From positions 1 to 28,598 of the forward strand of contig JADHXF010000015.1 of the NCBI GenBank assembly GCA_016783105.1: a stretch of DNA of 28,598 nt, given 5' to 3'. How positions within the stretch are numbered: position 1 is the stretch's first letter; the number at the start of each line of letters is the position of its first letter. The position numbers were made by a program, and so were the translations under genes. This stretch comes from Dehalococcoidales bacterium (GTDB taxonomy: Bacteria > Chloroflexota > Dehalococcoidia > Dehalococcoidales > RBG-16-60-22). This document shows positions 1 through 7,961 of this stretch, piece by piece. The notes under the pieces are model-generated. The model was given only the letters and a program-made list of their open reading frames with translations, searched no databases and was not told where the DNA came from.

Positions 1-2
1 GG

Positions 3-932
3 CGGGTTGCTTCCAGATATGTGCTATCAGCGGAAGAAACCGAGCTTCTTTATCAGATAAGGCCCAAGAACAAGACAGCTACGGTGGTCGAGATATGGAC
101 GGCTCAGGATTTTGAACTGTATTTAGATAACATGCTGGTAGAACAGAAACCAAATCCCTACGGGTTTATCCCTTTCATCATTTACCCAAACCTGCGTGAG
201 CCCAAGAAATTCTGGGGCGTGTCTGACCTGCCGCAGATTATGGAGTCGCAGCGCGAGCTGAACCGGGCGATGAGCCAGCTATCACGGATACTGGAACTTT
301 CCGGCAACCCGATTGCCGTTCTGGAGAACGTGGAAGAGTCGGAGGATATCGCCATCAGGCCCGGCGCAGTGTGGAACATACCGGAGGACGCCAAGGCCTA
401 CCTGCTTGACCTGCTTCAGGGCGGCGGCGTTAACCTGCACATCAATTACATTGACCTGCTGTTCCGTACCCTGCACGATATTTCTGAATCGCCCCGCTCC
501 GCATTCGGGGGCACAGAGAGGGACCTCTCCGGGGTGGCGCTGGAAATTGAACTTCACCCGCTGCTGCAGAAGGTGCGGCGGAAGCGAGTCATACGCACCG
601 CCGTGTACAACCGTCGAAATGAGATGGTTCTCAAGTTGCTGGAGAAGTATCAGGGTATGAACTTTGGGAAAAACCATCTGCGGGTGGTATGGGGGCCGGT
701 GCTGCCCCACGATATAACCCGCCAGGTAAACAACGAGCAGATACTCGTCCAGAACGGCATTCACTCCCGAAGGCATGCCATGGACGAACTGGGGGTCAGA
801 GACCCGGATAGCGAGTTCGAGCGATGGCTTGAAGAGCGGGAAACAATTTTAAAAATGAACCGACAGCTTAACGCCAGACCGGTGAGAAACGAAAAGAGAG
901 AGAGCTTTGACGGCTCAGGCGGAAGGCGTTGA
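3..932 (+). CDS. phage portal protein, 5'-truncated by the window edge
   Basis: The reading frame is open to the window's first base, so this is the C-terminal part (about 310 residues) of a larger protein; the GTG at 21 is probably internal. The sequence resembles SPP1 gp6-like or related portal proteins, which form the dodecameric DNA gate at one capsid vertex and usually have 400-550 residues. Supporting features are the run around residues 60-90 (GVSDLP...ESQRELNRAMSQ), typical of the portal stem region, the acidic middle, and the charged C-terminal tail ending in GGRR. It is followed at once by a coiled-coil scaffold-like gene and a capsid gene, the usual portal-scaffold-capsid order. 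The family call comes from recognition and synteny. I cannot name a closer phage. Confidence 0.75.
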   Translation, partial: RVASRYVLSAEETELLYQIRPKNKTATVVEIWTAQDFELYLDNMLVEQKPNPYGFIPFIIYPNLREPKKFWGVSDLPQIMESQRELNRAMSQLSRILELSGNPIAVLENVEESEDIAIRPGAVWNIPEDAKAYLLDLLQGGGVNLHINYIDLLFRTLHDISESPRSAFGGTERDLSGVALEIELHPLLQKVRRKRVIRTAVYNRRNEMVLKLLEKYQGMNFGKNHLRVVWGPVLPHDITRQVNNEQILVQNGIHSRRHAMDELGVRDPDSEFERWLEERETILKMNRQLNARPVRNEKRESFDGSGGRR

Positions 933-957
933 GGAATAACCAGCAGGAGGCATAACG

Positions 958-1446
958 GTGGCTGATGAAGAAAAAGAACTGACCAACGAGCTTGAAGCGC
1001 TTCAGGGGGAACTGGAAAACCTGAAGCAAGAGAAAGAGGCGCTCAATCGTGAACTAGAGGCCAGAGCTGCAACCATGGGTGACCTTCAGGAAACACTGGC
1101 GGCCAGGGATACCGAGACTGTCGGCCTGAAGCAGACCATTGTCGAATCAGAAGGGAAACTGGCTCAAATAAATGATTCGCTGTCCCGGGCAGTGGCCAGC
1201 TATCGGGAACTGGTGGTGACGGCGCATCCGGAGGTACCGCCCGAACTTATAACTGGCGATTCGGTTGAAGTGATAGATGAATCCCTGCAAAGCGCCCAAG
1301 CACTGGTTGACAAGGTGAAACAGGGGATTGAGGCGGAGACGGCAAAAAGCAGAGTGCCGGCTGGAGCGCCACCGCGGGCACCGCTCGACCTGTCGGTTTT
1401 GTCTCCGCGGGAAAAGATTCAATACGCAATAGGAGGTAAGAGATAA
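958..1446 (+). CDS. coiled-coil scaffolding-like phage protein
   Basis: This is a 162-residue protein starting at GTG, preceded by a good ribosome site (GCAGGAGG, 944-951). The first 70 or so residues are a heptad-rich coiled coil dominated by Glu, Leu and Lys. The C-terminal third is Pro/Ala-rich, then ends in a short basic segment (SPREKIQYAIGGKR). Small, acidic, helical proteins placed between portal and capsid genes are usually scaffolding proteins, which guide capsid assembly through a basic C-terminal helix and are then lost. That function is inferred from position and composition. No protease domain or fusion is visible. Its stop directly abuts the capsid ATG at 1447, which suggests coupled translation. 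Confidence 0.6.
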   Translation: MADEEKELTNELEALQGELENLKQEKEALNRELEARAATMGDLQETLAARDTETVGLKQTIVESEGKLAQINDSLSRAVASYRELVVTAHPEVPPELITGDSVEVIDESLQSAQALVDKVKQGIEAETAKSRVPAGAPPRAPLDLSVLSPREKIQYAIGGKR

Positions 1447-2367
1447 ATGGCTTTGACACTTGTAGAAGCGAGTAAACTTTCCAATGATATGCTGCTCCAG
1501 GGCGTGGTGGAGACCATTATCAAGGAATCATCCGTCCTGCGGCAAATGCCCTTCATTGAAATTGTCGGCAACGGGCTGACCTACAATCAGGAGAAGACCC
1601 TGCCCAGCGTGGACTTCTATGATGTTGGCGATACCTGGGCGGAGTCCACGCCCACCTTCGAGCAGATAACGGCCAACCTGAAAATCATGGGCGGGGATGC
1701 TGACGTGGATAACTTTCTCAAGACCACCCGGAGCAATATTCAGGACCTGGAGGCAGCGGTGGTGGAGCTTAAAGCCAAGGCGGTCAAGGACAAGTTTGAG
1801 GAGACCTTAATCTATGGCGATAGCTCAGCCGATGCCAAGCAGTTCGATGGCCTGAGAACACTTATCGACACCACCACGGCCAGCGACCAGGTCATCGCAG
1901 CCGGCGCTATCGGGGCCACTCTGACGCTCTCTATGCTCGACGAGCTTATCGATGCGGTCAAAGGCGGCAAGCCGGGCATGCTCATTATGAGCCGTCGGTC
2001 ACGACGTAAAATCAACGCGCTGGTAAGGGCCAGCGGCGGTATCGTTGATAACGACCGTGACCAGTGGGGTAATTTTGTTCAGCTCTGGGACGGCATCCCC
2101 ATTGGCGTCAATGACTGGATACTGGACACCCACACGCTGAGCGGCGGCGTTGAGACCGGCACCACCGGCGGCGACTGCTCCACCATCTATGCTGTTCAGT
2201 TCGGGGAGTGGGCGCTCTGCGGCCTTACCGCTCCCGGCGGCCTGACCGTGGAGCCCATCGGTTCCATGGAAAGCAAAGACGCCACCCGGACCAGGGTCAA
2301 GTGGTACGTTTCGCTGGCGTTGTTCAGCACGGTGAAGGCGGCGGCGTTAATCGGAGCGAAGGATTAA
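1447..2367 (+). CDS. major capsid protein, HK97-fold type
   Basis: This 306-residue protein starts at ATG behind a strong ribosome site (AGGAGGTAAG, 1431-1440). It looks like an HK97-fold major capsid protein of the non-cleaved kind. An N-terminal helix region (LVEASKLSNDMLLQGVVETI) leads into a beta segment with the characteristic EKTLPSVDFYDVG, then a spine helix (about residues 95-120, ending KDKFEETLIYGD). Later come the MLIMSRRSRRKINAL strand/helix and the GIPIGVNDWI segment. There is no long N-terminal delta domain, which fits a separate scaffold gene upstream. A GC-rich hairpin lies just past its stop and could reduce readthrough so that capsid is made in excess. The fold assignment is by recognition, not by structure. 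Confidence 0.8.
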   Translation: MALTLVEASKLSNDMLLQGVVETIIKESSVLRQMPFIEIVGNGLTYNQEKTLPSVDFYDVGDTWAESTPTFEQITANLKIMGGDADVDNFLKTTRSNIQDLEAAVVELKAKAVKDKFEETLIYGDSSADAKQFDGLRTLIDTTTASDQVIAAGAIGATLTLSMLDELIDAVKGGKPGMLIMSRRSRRKINALVRASGGIVDNDRDQWGNFVQLWDGIPIGVNDWILDTHTLSGGVETGTTGGDCSTIYAVQFGEWALCGLTAPGGLTVEPIGSMESKDATRTRVKWYVSLALFSTVKAAALIGAKD

Positions 2368-2376
2368 AGAAACGGT

Positions 2377-2399
2377 GGGGGAGGGGACTACCCTCCCCC
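2377..2399 (+). terminator. GC-rich hairpin downstream of the capsid gene
   Basis: Left arm GGGGGAGGG (2377-2385) pairs perfectly with CCCTCCCCC (2391-2399) across a 5-nt loop. Only weak T content follows (CTATTAAAGG), so it is more likely a partial terminator or an mRNA-stabilising hairpin than a full stop. The ribosome site of the next gene starts about 8 nt downstream. A similar hairpin, arms reversed, occurs at 24838-24860. Confidence 0.5.
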
Positions 2400-2417
2400 T
2401 ATTAAAGGAGGTAAGAG

Positions 2418-2882
2418 ATGGTACTGGCAGTAATTGAGCATACGGAATATCCCTTTGCCAAGGGTGATCTGACCTCAGACGGCGTTCAGTGGTCGGCGGA
2501 GGTGGATACGACCACCCCAGACACCGATGTTGAGGTTGAGTGTGTCGCCATCAGGCCACCGGCGCTGGGTGAATTGATGGAGATCGAGTTCGGCCTGACG
2601 GCAGCATTACGGGCTGTGTCTTCAGCTACAGCTGACCTCACCTATAAGTGGCAGGGGAGGAACAAGGGTGGCACCTGGGTCGACCTGCACAGCGCGGTCA
2701 CCAAAGCCGATATCGGTACGAGCTATGTTGAGGAGACCCGTAGCGGCCGCTTCCAGATGGTCAGCAACTTTAATTCCCTGCCTTTTGAGGTGAGGCTGGT
2801 CATCCAGTGCAATGAGGCCAACGAAGGCCGGGCCAAAGTGAAGAACTCAAGTTATGTTCGGGTAAGATATTCTGCATCGTGA
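2418..2882 (+). CDS. small beta-rich virion protein, function unknown
   Basis: A 154-residue protein with an ATG start and an excellent ribosome site (AAAGGAGGTAAGAG immediately upstream). The sequence is rich in beta-strand-forming residues with alternating hydrophobic and polar positions (for instance VEVECVAIRPPALGELMEIEF and FEVRLVIQCNEA), and has no membrane segment or coiled coil. Its position right after the major capsid gene suggests a head decoration or head-fibre protein. No motif confirms this. It sits 8 nt ahead of the LamG protein gene, so the two are probably co-translated. Confidence 0.55.
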   Translation: MVLAVIEHTEYPFAKGDLTSDGVQWSAEVDTTTPDTDVEVECVAIRPPALGELMEIEFGLTAALRAVSSATADLTYKWQGRNKGGTWVDLHSAVTKADIGTSYVEETRSGRFQMVSNFNSLPFEVRLVIQCNEANEGRAKVKNSSYVRVRYSAS

Positions 2883-2890
2883 GGTGAGAG

Positions 2891-3532
2891 GTGAGTTTTA
2901 TTTATGACCCAAGTCTGGTTCTCTATGTGCCGTTGTACGAGGGGGACGGCACCTCTTTCGCATCAAGGGATGCCTATGGTCATGCCTGCGCGGTTACCGG
3001 CGCCCGGTGGCGACCCAGCGGGCATTACTTTGACGGTACTGACGACAGAATTGTAATCGCTCACCATTCGGCTTTTAACTTTGGCACCAATGACTTCAGC
3101 CTTGAAATCTGGATAAGGGCGTCTTCAAGCGGTGGCGCCATACAGCGCCTGATTTCCAAACAGTCGGCGGCGTGGTTTTTCTTCCGCCTTATCGGTGGAA
3201 AAGCGACCCTGTCCATCAAGGATGGCACTAATGAGCAGTCAGTAACCGGCTCAAGCGATTTAAGGGATGATATATGGCACCATCTTGCCGTAACCGTGGA
3301 CAGGGATAGTTCCACGGGGCTTATGCTGTCCGTTGACGGTGAAATCGATGTAGTCGATGATGCCACCGGTGTTGGTTCGATTTCTAATACCACCGATTTA
3401 CAGATTGCCAGGTTTTCAGGGGGGGCTGAGTATTTCAAGGGTGCTATCGGCGAAGCCAGAATGTACCGCAGGTTGCTGACACCACTAGAAATGAAGAACA
3501 ACTACATGGCTACGAAATGGAGGTACCGATGA
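2891..3532 (+). CDS. LamG/concanavalin-like lectin domain virion protein
   Basis: 213 residues from a GTG start; the ribosome site GAGGTGAGAGGTG overlaps the previous stop. Almost the whole length is one laminin-G/concanavalin A-like jelly roll. It shows the hallmark YFDGTDDRIVI near residue 50, NFGTNDFSLEIWIRA at 62-77, DDIWHHLAVTVDR near 126-138, MLSVDGEI near 145-152, and a final IGEARMYRRLLTPLEMKNNY typical of LamG_3 domains. Such domains bind glycans or proteins. In virions they act as decorations or adhesion modules. It sits among head genes, not with the tail genes, so capsid-surface display is the simplest inference. The stop overlaps the next start as ATGA (3529-3532). Confidence 0.75.
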   Translation: MSFIYDPSLVLYVPLYEGDGTSFASRDAYGHACAVTGARWRPSGHYFDGTDDRIVIAHHSAFNFGTNDFSLEIWIRASSSGGAIQRLISKQSAAWFFFRLIGGKATLSIKDGTNEQSVTGSSDLRDDIWHHLAVTVDRDSSTGLMLSVDGEIDVVDDATGVGSISNTTDLQIARFSGGAEYFKGAIGEARMYRRLLTPLEMKNNYMATKWRYR

Positions 3533-3756
3533 AGTATCGAGCAAGAATTGATTTGAGCTTTGACAGCGAGGCTGATGCCCGCTCATTGATGGACTATGCC
3601 AGGGAAGTAAGCGGTAAAGCCGTAAGCATCAACGAAGGCAGGGGCGATGAAGAGATTTCCTTCTGTGACCTGGAGCTCTGCCGCCATGACGAGGGCCTGC
3701 CCTGCACGAAGCTGGAAAGAGTGGAGGTCAAAAAGTCGGGGGTGATAACGTCATGA
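3529..3756 (+). CDS. small virion-locus protein, unknown
   Basis: A 75-residue protein. I chose the ATG at 3529 because it overlaps the LamG stop as ATGA and has GGAGG (3519-3523) at ideal spacing. The in-frame ATG at 3517 lies inside that ribosome site. The product starts MKYRARIDLSFDSEADARSLMDYA and alternates strands and helices (a possible ferredoxin-like beta-alpha-beta pattern). It contains two Cys (FCDLELCRHD). No family is recognised. It ends in another ATGA overlap with the next gene, showing tight translational coupling. Confidence 0.6.
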   Translation: MKYRARIDLSFDSEADARSLMDYAREVSGKAVSINEGRGDEEISFCDLELCRHDEGLPCTKLERVEVKKSGVITS

Positions 3757-4385
3757 ACCTGACTGACATGAGAACTGTTGTCCGCCGCGACCTCCATGAC
3801 GAAGATTCCAGCAACTACCGCTGGACCGATGATGAGATGAACCGGCACATTGCCCGTGCGGTAAAAGACTTATCTGAAAATCTGCCCTGTGAGCAGAAGG
3901 CAACCAAGGCTACCACTTCAGGCTCGCGGGAACTGGATATATCAAGCCTTTCCGACAGGGTATCGGTGGTGGCTGTTGAGTATCCCGTAGGCCAGTTCCC
4001 CAGGCGTTACCAGCGGTTCTCACTGTGGGAAGATACACTGACCATCCTGAGTGAGGAAATCCCAGACGGCTCCAGCGCGTATGTCTACTACGGGAAACTG
4101 CACATCCTTGACGCCAGCGGCTCCACCATCCCCGGCCAGTATGAAGACCTGGTTGCTGCCGGTGCCGCCGGCTATGCGGCCGTTGAGTGGGCCATCTTCG
4201 CGGTCAATCAGGTGAATGTCGGCGGGAGCGTTACGCCCGGTGAGTTCCTTGCCTGGGGCAGGGAAAGGCTGAGCGATTTCCGGAAGGAATTGAGGCGGCT
4301 GGGGAGGAGAAACCGGGTCAGGAACAGCACTCTGTATCGGCCATACTATCCAGCGGTCTCGAAGTCAACTGATTATGGTCCCTGA
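3753..4385 (+). CDS. head-tail adaptor-like phage protein
   Basis: 210 residues with an ATG overlapping the previous stop (ATGA). The N-terminus (NLTDMRTVVRRDLHDEDSSNYRWTDDEMNRHIARAV) matches the general pattern of phage adaptor proteins of the gp6/gp15 connector type, whose first helices read like 'R.DL.D.....WTDEEL...I..A'. The C-terminal half carries a YEDLVAAGAAGYAAVEWA helix and a basic tail (KELRRLGRRNRVRN). Adaptors dock below the portal and open the route to the tail. The assignment rests on the N-terminal pattern plus its position between head and tail genes. The stop lies 11 nt inside the longest form of the next gene. Confidence 0.6.
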   Translation: MNLTDMRTVVRRDLHDEDSSNYRWTDDEMNRHIARAVKDLSENLPCEQKATKATTSGSRELDISSLSDRVSVVAVEYPVGQFPRRYQRFSLWEDTLTILSEEIPDGSSAYVYYGKLHILDASGSTIPGQYEDLVAAGAAGYAAVEWAIFAVNQVNVGGSVTPGEFLAWGRERLSDFRKELRRLGRRNRVRNSTLYRPYYPAVSKSTDYGP

Positions 4386-4392
4386 GGCAGCC

Positions 4393-4713
4393 ATGGCAAA
4401 ACGAACGAAACGTACCAGAGAAAACCTGCCCCGCGAAGCGTTTGCCATCGTTGGGGACGCGGAGAATCCGGACACCTGGCGTTTACCGCACCACAAAAGA
4501 AGCATTATACGGGCTCTCAAGGGCGATTTGGATATCGAGCGAACCGTTGACTGGAGTCAGACCGCTGACGCCGTAAGCGCGCTGTCCCCGTTGAACATGG
4601 GCAAAAGAGTGCCTGCCGGCCCGGAAGAGATTCTTGGGGCGGCCATTCACCTGGCTGGACATTATCGAAAAGGAAATAAGTCGCTACCGGATATTCTGGC
4701 GGCACTGGTATAA
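4393..4713 (+). CDS. small phage-locus protein with AFA-x-VGD...LPHH motif
   Basis: 106 residues from the ATG at 4393 (a GTG-type start at 4375 would add six residues and overlap the previous gene; neither has a strong ribosome site, though CTGAGGCAG precedes 4393). After a basic start it reads LPREAFAIVGDAENPDTWRLPHH, a motif I associate with small uncharacterised proteins of tailed-phage genomes. The remainder is helical (ILGAAIHLAGHYRKGN near residues 77-92). I cannot name a function. Nucleic-acid binding or a closure role would both suit the basic N-terminus and the position just before the tail gene. Confidence 0.5.
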   Translation: MAKRTKRTRENLPREAFAIVGDAENPDTWRLPHHKRSIIRALKGDLDIERTVDWSQTADAVSALSPLNMGKRVPAGPEEILGAAIHLAGHYRKGNKSLPDILAALV

Positions 4714-4722
4714 GGAGAAAGA

Positions 4723-6729
4723 ATGCGAAATCTCTCGGCAGCACTGCTGGCCGCGCAGAAAAAGACTACGGCGACGCCGTACGTTAAGGTGGAGGTCAGC
4801 AATAAAAATTCCGGTGTGGTGAGGCTTGACTGGGCCAGGCTGTACACCGGTTCCGAGGATGATTATTACCATGCCGTGACCATGCCCGGTGATGGCTCTC
4901 TCATACGCGTCAGGGCGACTCTGCCCGGTGACTCTCGCAAGCTTTACCGGCAGCGGGTGCCTGACCCCGGCCCGTCAAGCGACTTCAGCCAGTGGACATA
5001 TACTAATCAGCTCAATGCCGCTGCCGTCGCCTGCGTTTCGCTGGGGGCAGAGGTCTCCATTTGCTGGATAGATGGCGTCAACCGCAAGATCCAGCGTATA
5101 AAAAGCACCGATTATGGTGTGAGCTGGGGCAGTCCGGAGGTCATTGATTACTGCCCGACAATCAATATCGGCGGCCTGGCGGCGGCATATAAACCAAACG
5201 GTGACCTGGCAATATTCTTTGCTGACCAGGCGACGCTCTACGTCAAAAAGAACGTCAGCGGCCAGTGGCAGCCGCGCTCCAGTTGGAACAAAAGCACCGG
5301 AGACCTGTCCGGTATCGCCGCTGTCTATGAAAACGACTGGAACCTGCTCATCACCGGCAAGGATTCGTCGGGCAATTTCAAAGTGTGGTCACTCATTTAC
5401 GGCGATGGCGGTGATGTCTCAGCAGGAAACTGGTCGACTTTAAAGGAACTGGCCTCAGCGCCATCGAGCGGTGAATTTGAGTACCTTCAGCCATTTCTGG
5501 ATAAACTGGATGTTTACCGTTGTTTCTTTGTGGAGAAGTTTACCGGCAGCCAGTCGTACAACCGTCCTTTCTGGTCGCATACGGTACTGGACGCCGAGTT
5601 CATCGATAATCTGTGGCGGGAACCGGTGCCGTTCAATCTGTCATCGGCATACGGTCTGGCCATGGCTCACCACGGGGACTACGGCTGGCTTTCCTGCCCC
5701 GCAGGCGTGTGGCGTGCCAAATCGACTGTTCAGAACCTTGACCTGACTGCCGATGTGCTGGTGGTGCGGCAGGAAATAGAAGAGGCATCGGGCAAAATTA
5801 CCGTGGAGCTGAGAAACGACCAGGGGCAGTACGTTTCGGTGGGGCAGGGGGAGCTCTCCGTCCTTGCCATCGGCTGCCAGCTGGAGTTCAGCCCCGGCTA
5901 CCGGACGGAAAGCGGCGACGAGCTAAGTGCCGGGCAGGCTTACTGCCTTGAAGGGTACGAACATACCAGTGCCGGTGGCTCGGCCAGCCTCATATTACAT
6001 GCCCGGGATGGCTGGGAGGCCATCGCCGACTGGAGGGCCAGGCACCAGTTCCGCTGGAACCGGGACTCAGAGGAGATGAGCGTCAAGGATATTCTCGCCT
6101 TTGTCCTGGCCCGGGTGGGGCTGAAGCTCGAAGTGAAGTCGCAGTCATCGGTCATCACCGGTTTTTACCCTGACTTCACCATCAATTCCGGCAACCCTGG
6201 GGAAACAGTGCTCCGAAAACTGCTCTCCTTTGTTCCTGACGTGTTATTTGTTGAAGGCGCGACTGCCGGCATGGTGAATCCCCAGGCGTCAGACAGTTCC
6301 GTGTACAGCTACGGAGGGGAACACTCGGTTCTGGAAGGAAGATACCATCAGGGAGCCTGGGAGCTTAACCGCATCCAGGTGGAGGGCTATGATACCGTCA
6401 GTGATGAGACGATCGTGGTCGACCGCTTTAGCTGGGGCGAGATAGAAAGACTGTATGATAGGTTGAGGCAGCTGGAAGATAAAAATATCGATACTGTGGC
6501 CAAAGCACAGGGACGCGGTGATGCTTATTTAAGACAGGCGGAGGTAGCGTCGGCCAGCGGCACCATACTGGTACCGGTCAACTGCGGCCAGCAACTCTAT
6601 GACGTTATTGACATCACGGACATTCGTGCCGGGCTCGGTGCGGCCAAGCGGCGGGTGCTTGGCTCTGTTCTCGTTTACAGTCCCCGCCGTGGCGAATACC
6701 GCCAGCGTTTGCATCTGGGGGCAGTGTAA
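4723..6729 (+). CDS. large tail protein: beta-propeller plus tail-hub-like region
   Basis: 668 residues from an ATG with an AAGGAG ribosome site (4711-4716). The N-terminal half looks like a sialidase-type beta-propeller. There is a perfect Asp-box (S-x-D-x-G-x-x-W, STDYGVSW, residues 128-135) and repeated strand-turn units such as NWNLLITGKDSSG and GDYGWLSC, but no catalytic sialidase Arg triad I can point to. From about residue 345 onward the sequence (EIEEASGKITVELRNDQGQY, a helix at DGWEAIADWRARHQF, and a C-terminal KAQGRGDAYLRQAEVAS with LYDVIDITD) resembles phage tail-hub/baseplate proteins of the gp27 or gpD kind. The natural reading is a tail-tip protein with a receptor- or glycan-binding propeller. 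The OB-fold gene next to it supports a baseplate site. No tape-measure gene precedes it. Confidence 0.6.
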   Translation: MRNLSAALLAAQKKTTATPYVKVEVSNKNSGVVRLDWARLYTGSEDDYYHAVTMPGDGSLIRVRATLPGDSRKLYRQRVPDPGPSSDFSQWTYTNQLNAAAVACVSLGAEVSICWIDGVNRKIQRIKSTDYGVSWGSPEVIDYCPTINIGGLAAAYKPNGDLAIFFADQATLYVKKNVSGQWQPRSSWNKSTGDLSGIAAVYENDWNLLITGKDSSGNFKVWSLIYGDGGDVSAGNWSTLKELASAPSSGEFEYLQPFLDKLDVYRCFFVEKFTGSQSYNRPFWSHTVLDAEFIDNLWREPVPFNLSSAYGLAMAHHGDYGWLSCPAGVWRAKSTVQNLDLTADVLVVRQEIEEASGKITVELRNDQGQYVSVGQGELSVLAIGCQLEFSPGYRTESGDELSAGQAYCLEGYEHTSAGGSASLILHARDGWEAIADWRARHQFRWNRDSEEMSVKDILAFVLARVGLKLEVKSQSSVITGFYPDFTINSGNPGETVLRKLLSFVPDVLFVEGATAGMVNPQASDSSVYSYGGEHSVLEGRYHQGAWELNRIQVEGYDTVSDETIVVDRFSWGEIERLYDRLRQLEDKNIDTVAKAQGRGDAYLRQAEVASASGTILVPVNCGQQLYDVIDITDIRAGLGAAKRRVLGSVLVYSPRRGEYRQRLHLGAV

Positions 6730-6752
6730 ATAAATAGAGAGGGATGAGTTAA

Positions 6753-6968
6753 GTGAGCTTGAGGAAAGGCATTCTGAAGAGTTTTAATTCCAGTAATTAC
6801 ACGGCGACCGTGCAGCTGGCTGGCAGCTATAAAGCCTATCTGGAGGACATCACCGTGGCCCGCAACCTGCCCGGTGGTGAAATGACCATCGGCAGGGAGG
6901 TGGCGGTCATCTTCTTTGACGAACATAATCCCAGAGAGGCAGTGGTGATTGCGGTCTATACTCAGTGA
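6753..6968 (+). CDS. small OB-fold baseplate/spike-like protein
   Basis: 71 residues from a GTG start, with GAGAGGGATG about 10 nt upstream. The pattern KGILKSFNSSNYTATVQLAGSYKAYLEDITVARNLPGGEMTIGREVAVIFFDEHNPREAVVIAVY is that of the small five-stranded OB fold found at the base of phage tail spikes (gp5/gpV/VgrG-like). These plug the tail tube beneath the hub protein, and here it directly follows the hub-like gene. It lacks the beta-helix needle of a full gpV. It is the last + strand gene of the virion block and converges with the signal peptidase gene, 26 nt away. Confidence 0.55.
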   Translation: MSLRKGILKSFNSSNYTATVQLAGSYKAYLEDITVARNLPGGEMTIGREVAVIFFDEHNPREAVVIAVYTQ

Positions 6969-6994
6969 GTTCTCTTGGGGGAATCAGGCAGGGT

Positions 6995-7930
6995 TTACCC
7001 CGCTCCGAAGACGTCTCGTCCCACCCCGGCAGGCTGTTTGCTTCTCACACAGCCCGGAGGGTATTTCCCCTTTGCCGGTGCCGGCGCCGCTGGCTTCTCT
7101 GGAGGCAGCGTCTCTTCGGTGAATGACCTTCTCTGCTGCAGGGCTTCCACGATGCTTTCGAGGGCCTTGTTCTGCTCGGCAGCACCCCGTTTGAGTTCGT
7201 GAGATGCTTCGGCAAGACCCTGGATAGCGCTGGTGTGGCTTCTCAGGTGCCCGGCATATTCCGTCATGGCGGAAGCGAAGCTGCTCAGCGCTTCCTGTGT
7301 CTGGGCCATAACTTTCTCGGTGCCGTTAATCCGCTGGCTCAGCGTCTCGGTATCGCGCAGGGTCTCTTGAATAACCGGCGCAAATATGCCGCGATGTATC
7401 TTCTGCCCGCCGCGGCTGATGTCAGTGGCGTAGAGATAGAGGGCAAAAAGAGTCAGGGCGATGGCGACGAACATCAGTCCCTGCTGGCTCTGCACGAAGA
7501 GGAAGGGGAAACCCAGGAGAGGAATCTGGTTGCTTACCGTACCCCGCAGGTCCTGGGCGCGAACCGTGAACGGGTCCTCGCCGGAATTATCACCTTTGGT
7601 GCGCCAGGCAATACCGAATTGAGTATCGCGCACGTCAATCACCCGGTGGGCGACGACCGGCGGGTAGTTGTAGAAATCCTGGATTGCCGACGGTACGTTA
7701 TAGACAATAATGTCACCAACTTTAACATCTGCCGGGCTCTTGTCTTTAATCAGGATGAGGTTGCCGGCGTGGAGTTCAGGCTCCATGCTGGTGCCGAAGA
7801 CAGGCAAAAACGGCATAGCGCCCCGTACCGCCATGAAGGCGGTGAGGCATAGCGCCACTACGGTAACGAGCGTGAGCGCCCGCTTGTAGCGGAATGACCT
7901 GGTTAAGATTACTGCTAAAAATCCCCTCAT
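6995..7930 (-). CDS. sipW: SipW-like type I signal peptidase with C-terminal coiled coil
   Basis: 311 residues. The first ~170 form a type I signal peptidase of the ER/SipW (S26B) type, which uses Ser-His instead of Ser-Lys. An N-terminal membrane helix (about 18-36) leads to the catalytic Ser48 in FGTSMEP, His95 in VVAHRV, and Asp114 in TKGDNS, followed by a second membrane helix (about 151-168). SipW enzymes cleave a special class of signal peptides carried by TasA, camelysin and relatives. Four such proteins are encoded just upstream. Unlike ordinary SipW (about 190 residues) this one continues with a helical coiled-coil segment (about 185-268) and a Pro/Ala-rich tail, predicted to lie in the cytoplasm. 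Its promoter region carries a four-unit 11-bp repeat array. The ATG has no strong ribosome site, so the start is moderately certain. Confidence 0.85.
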   Translation of the reverse strand: MRGFLAVILTRSFRYKRALTLVTVVALCLTAFMAVRGAMPFLPVFGTSMEPELHAGNLILIKDKSPADVKVGDIIVYNVPSAIQDFYNYPPVVAHRVIDVRDTQFGIAWRTKGDNSGEDPFTVRAQDLRGTVSNQIPLLGFPFLFVQSQQGLMFVAIALTLFALYLYATDISRGGQKIHRGIFAPVIQETLRDTETLSQRINGTEKVMAQTQEALSSFASAMTEYAGHLRSHTSAIQGLAEASHELKRGAAEQNKALESIVEALQQRRSFTEETLPPEKPAAPAPAKGKYPPGCVRSKQPAGVGRDVFGAG

Positions 7931-7961
7931 TGCGCCTTTTATCCTGTTTCGTTCTAATATA

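Noticed and set aside
7199..7852. A 217-residue open frame on the + strand opposite the signal peptidase gene
   Set aside because: No recognisable motifs; it is a shadow of a gene with a complete catalytic set on the other strand.
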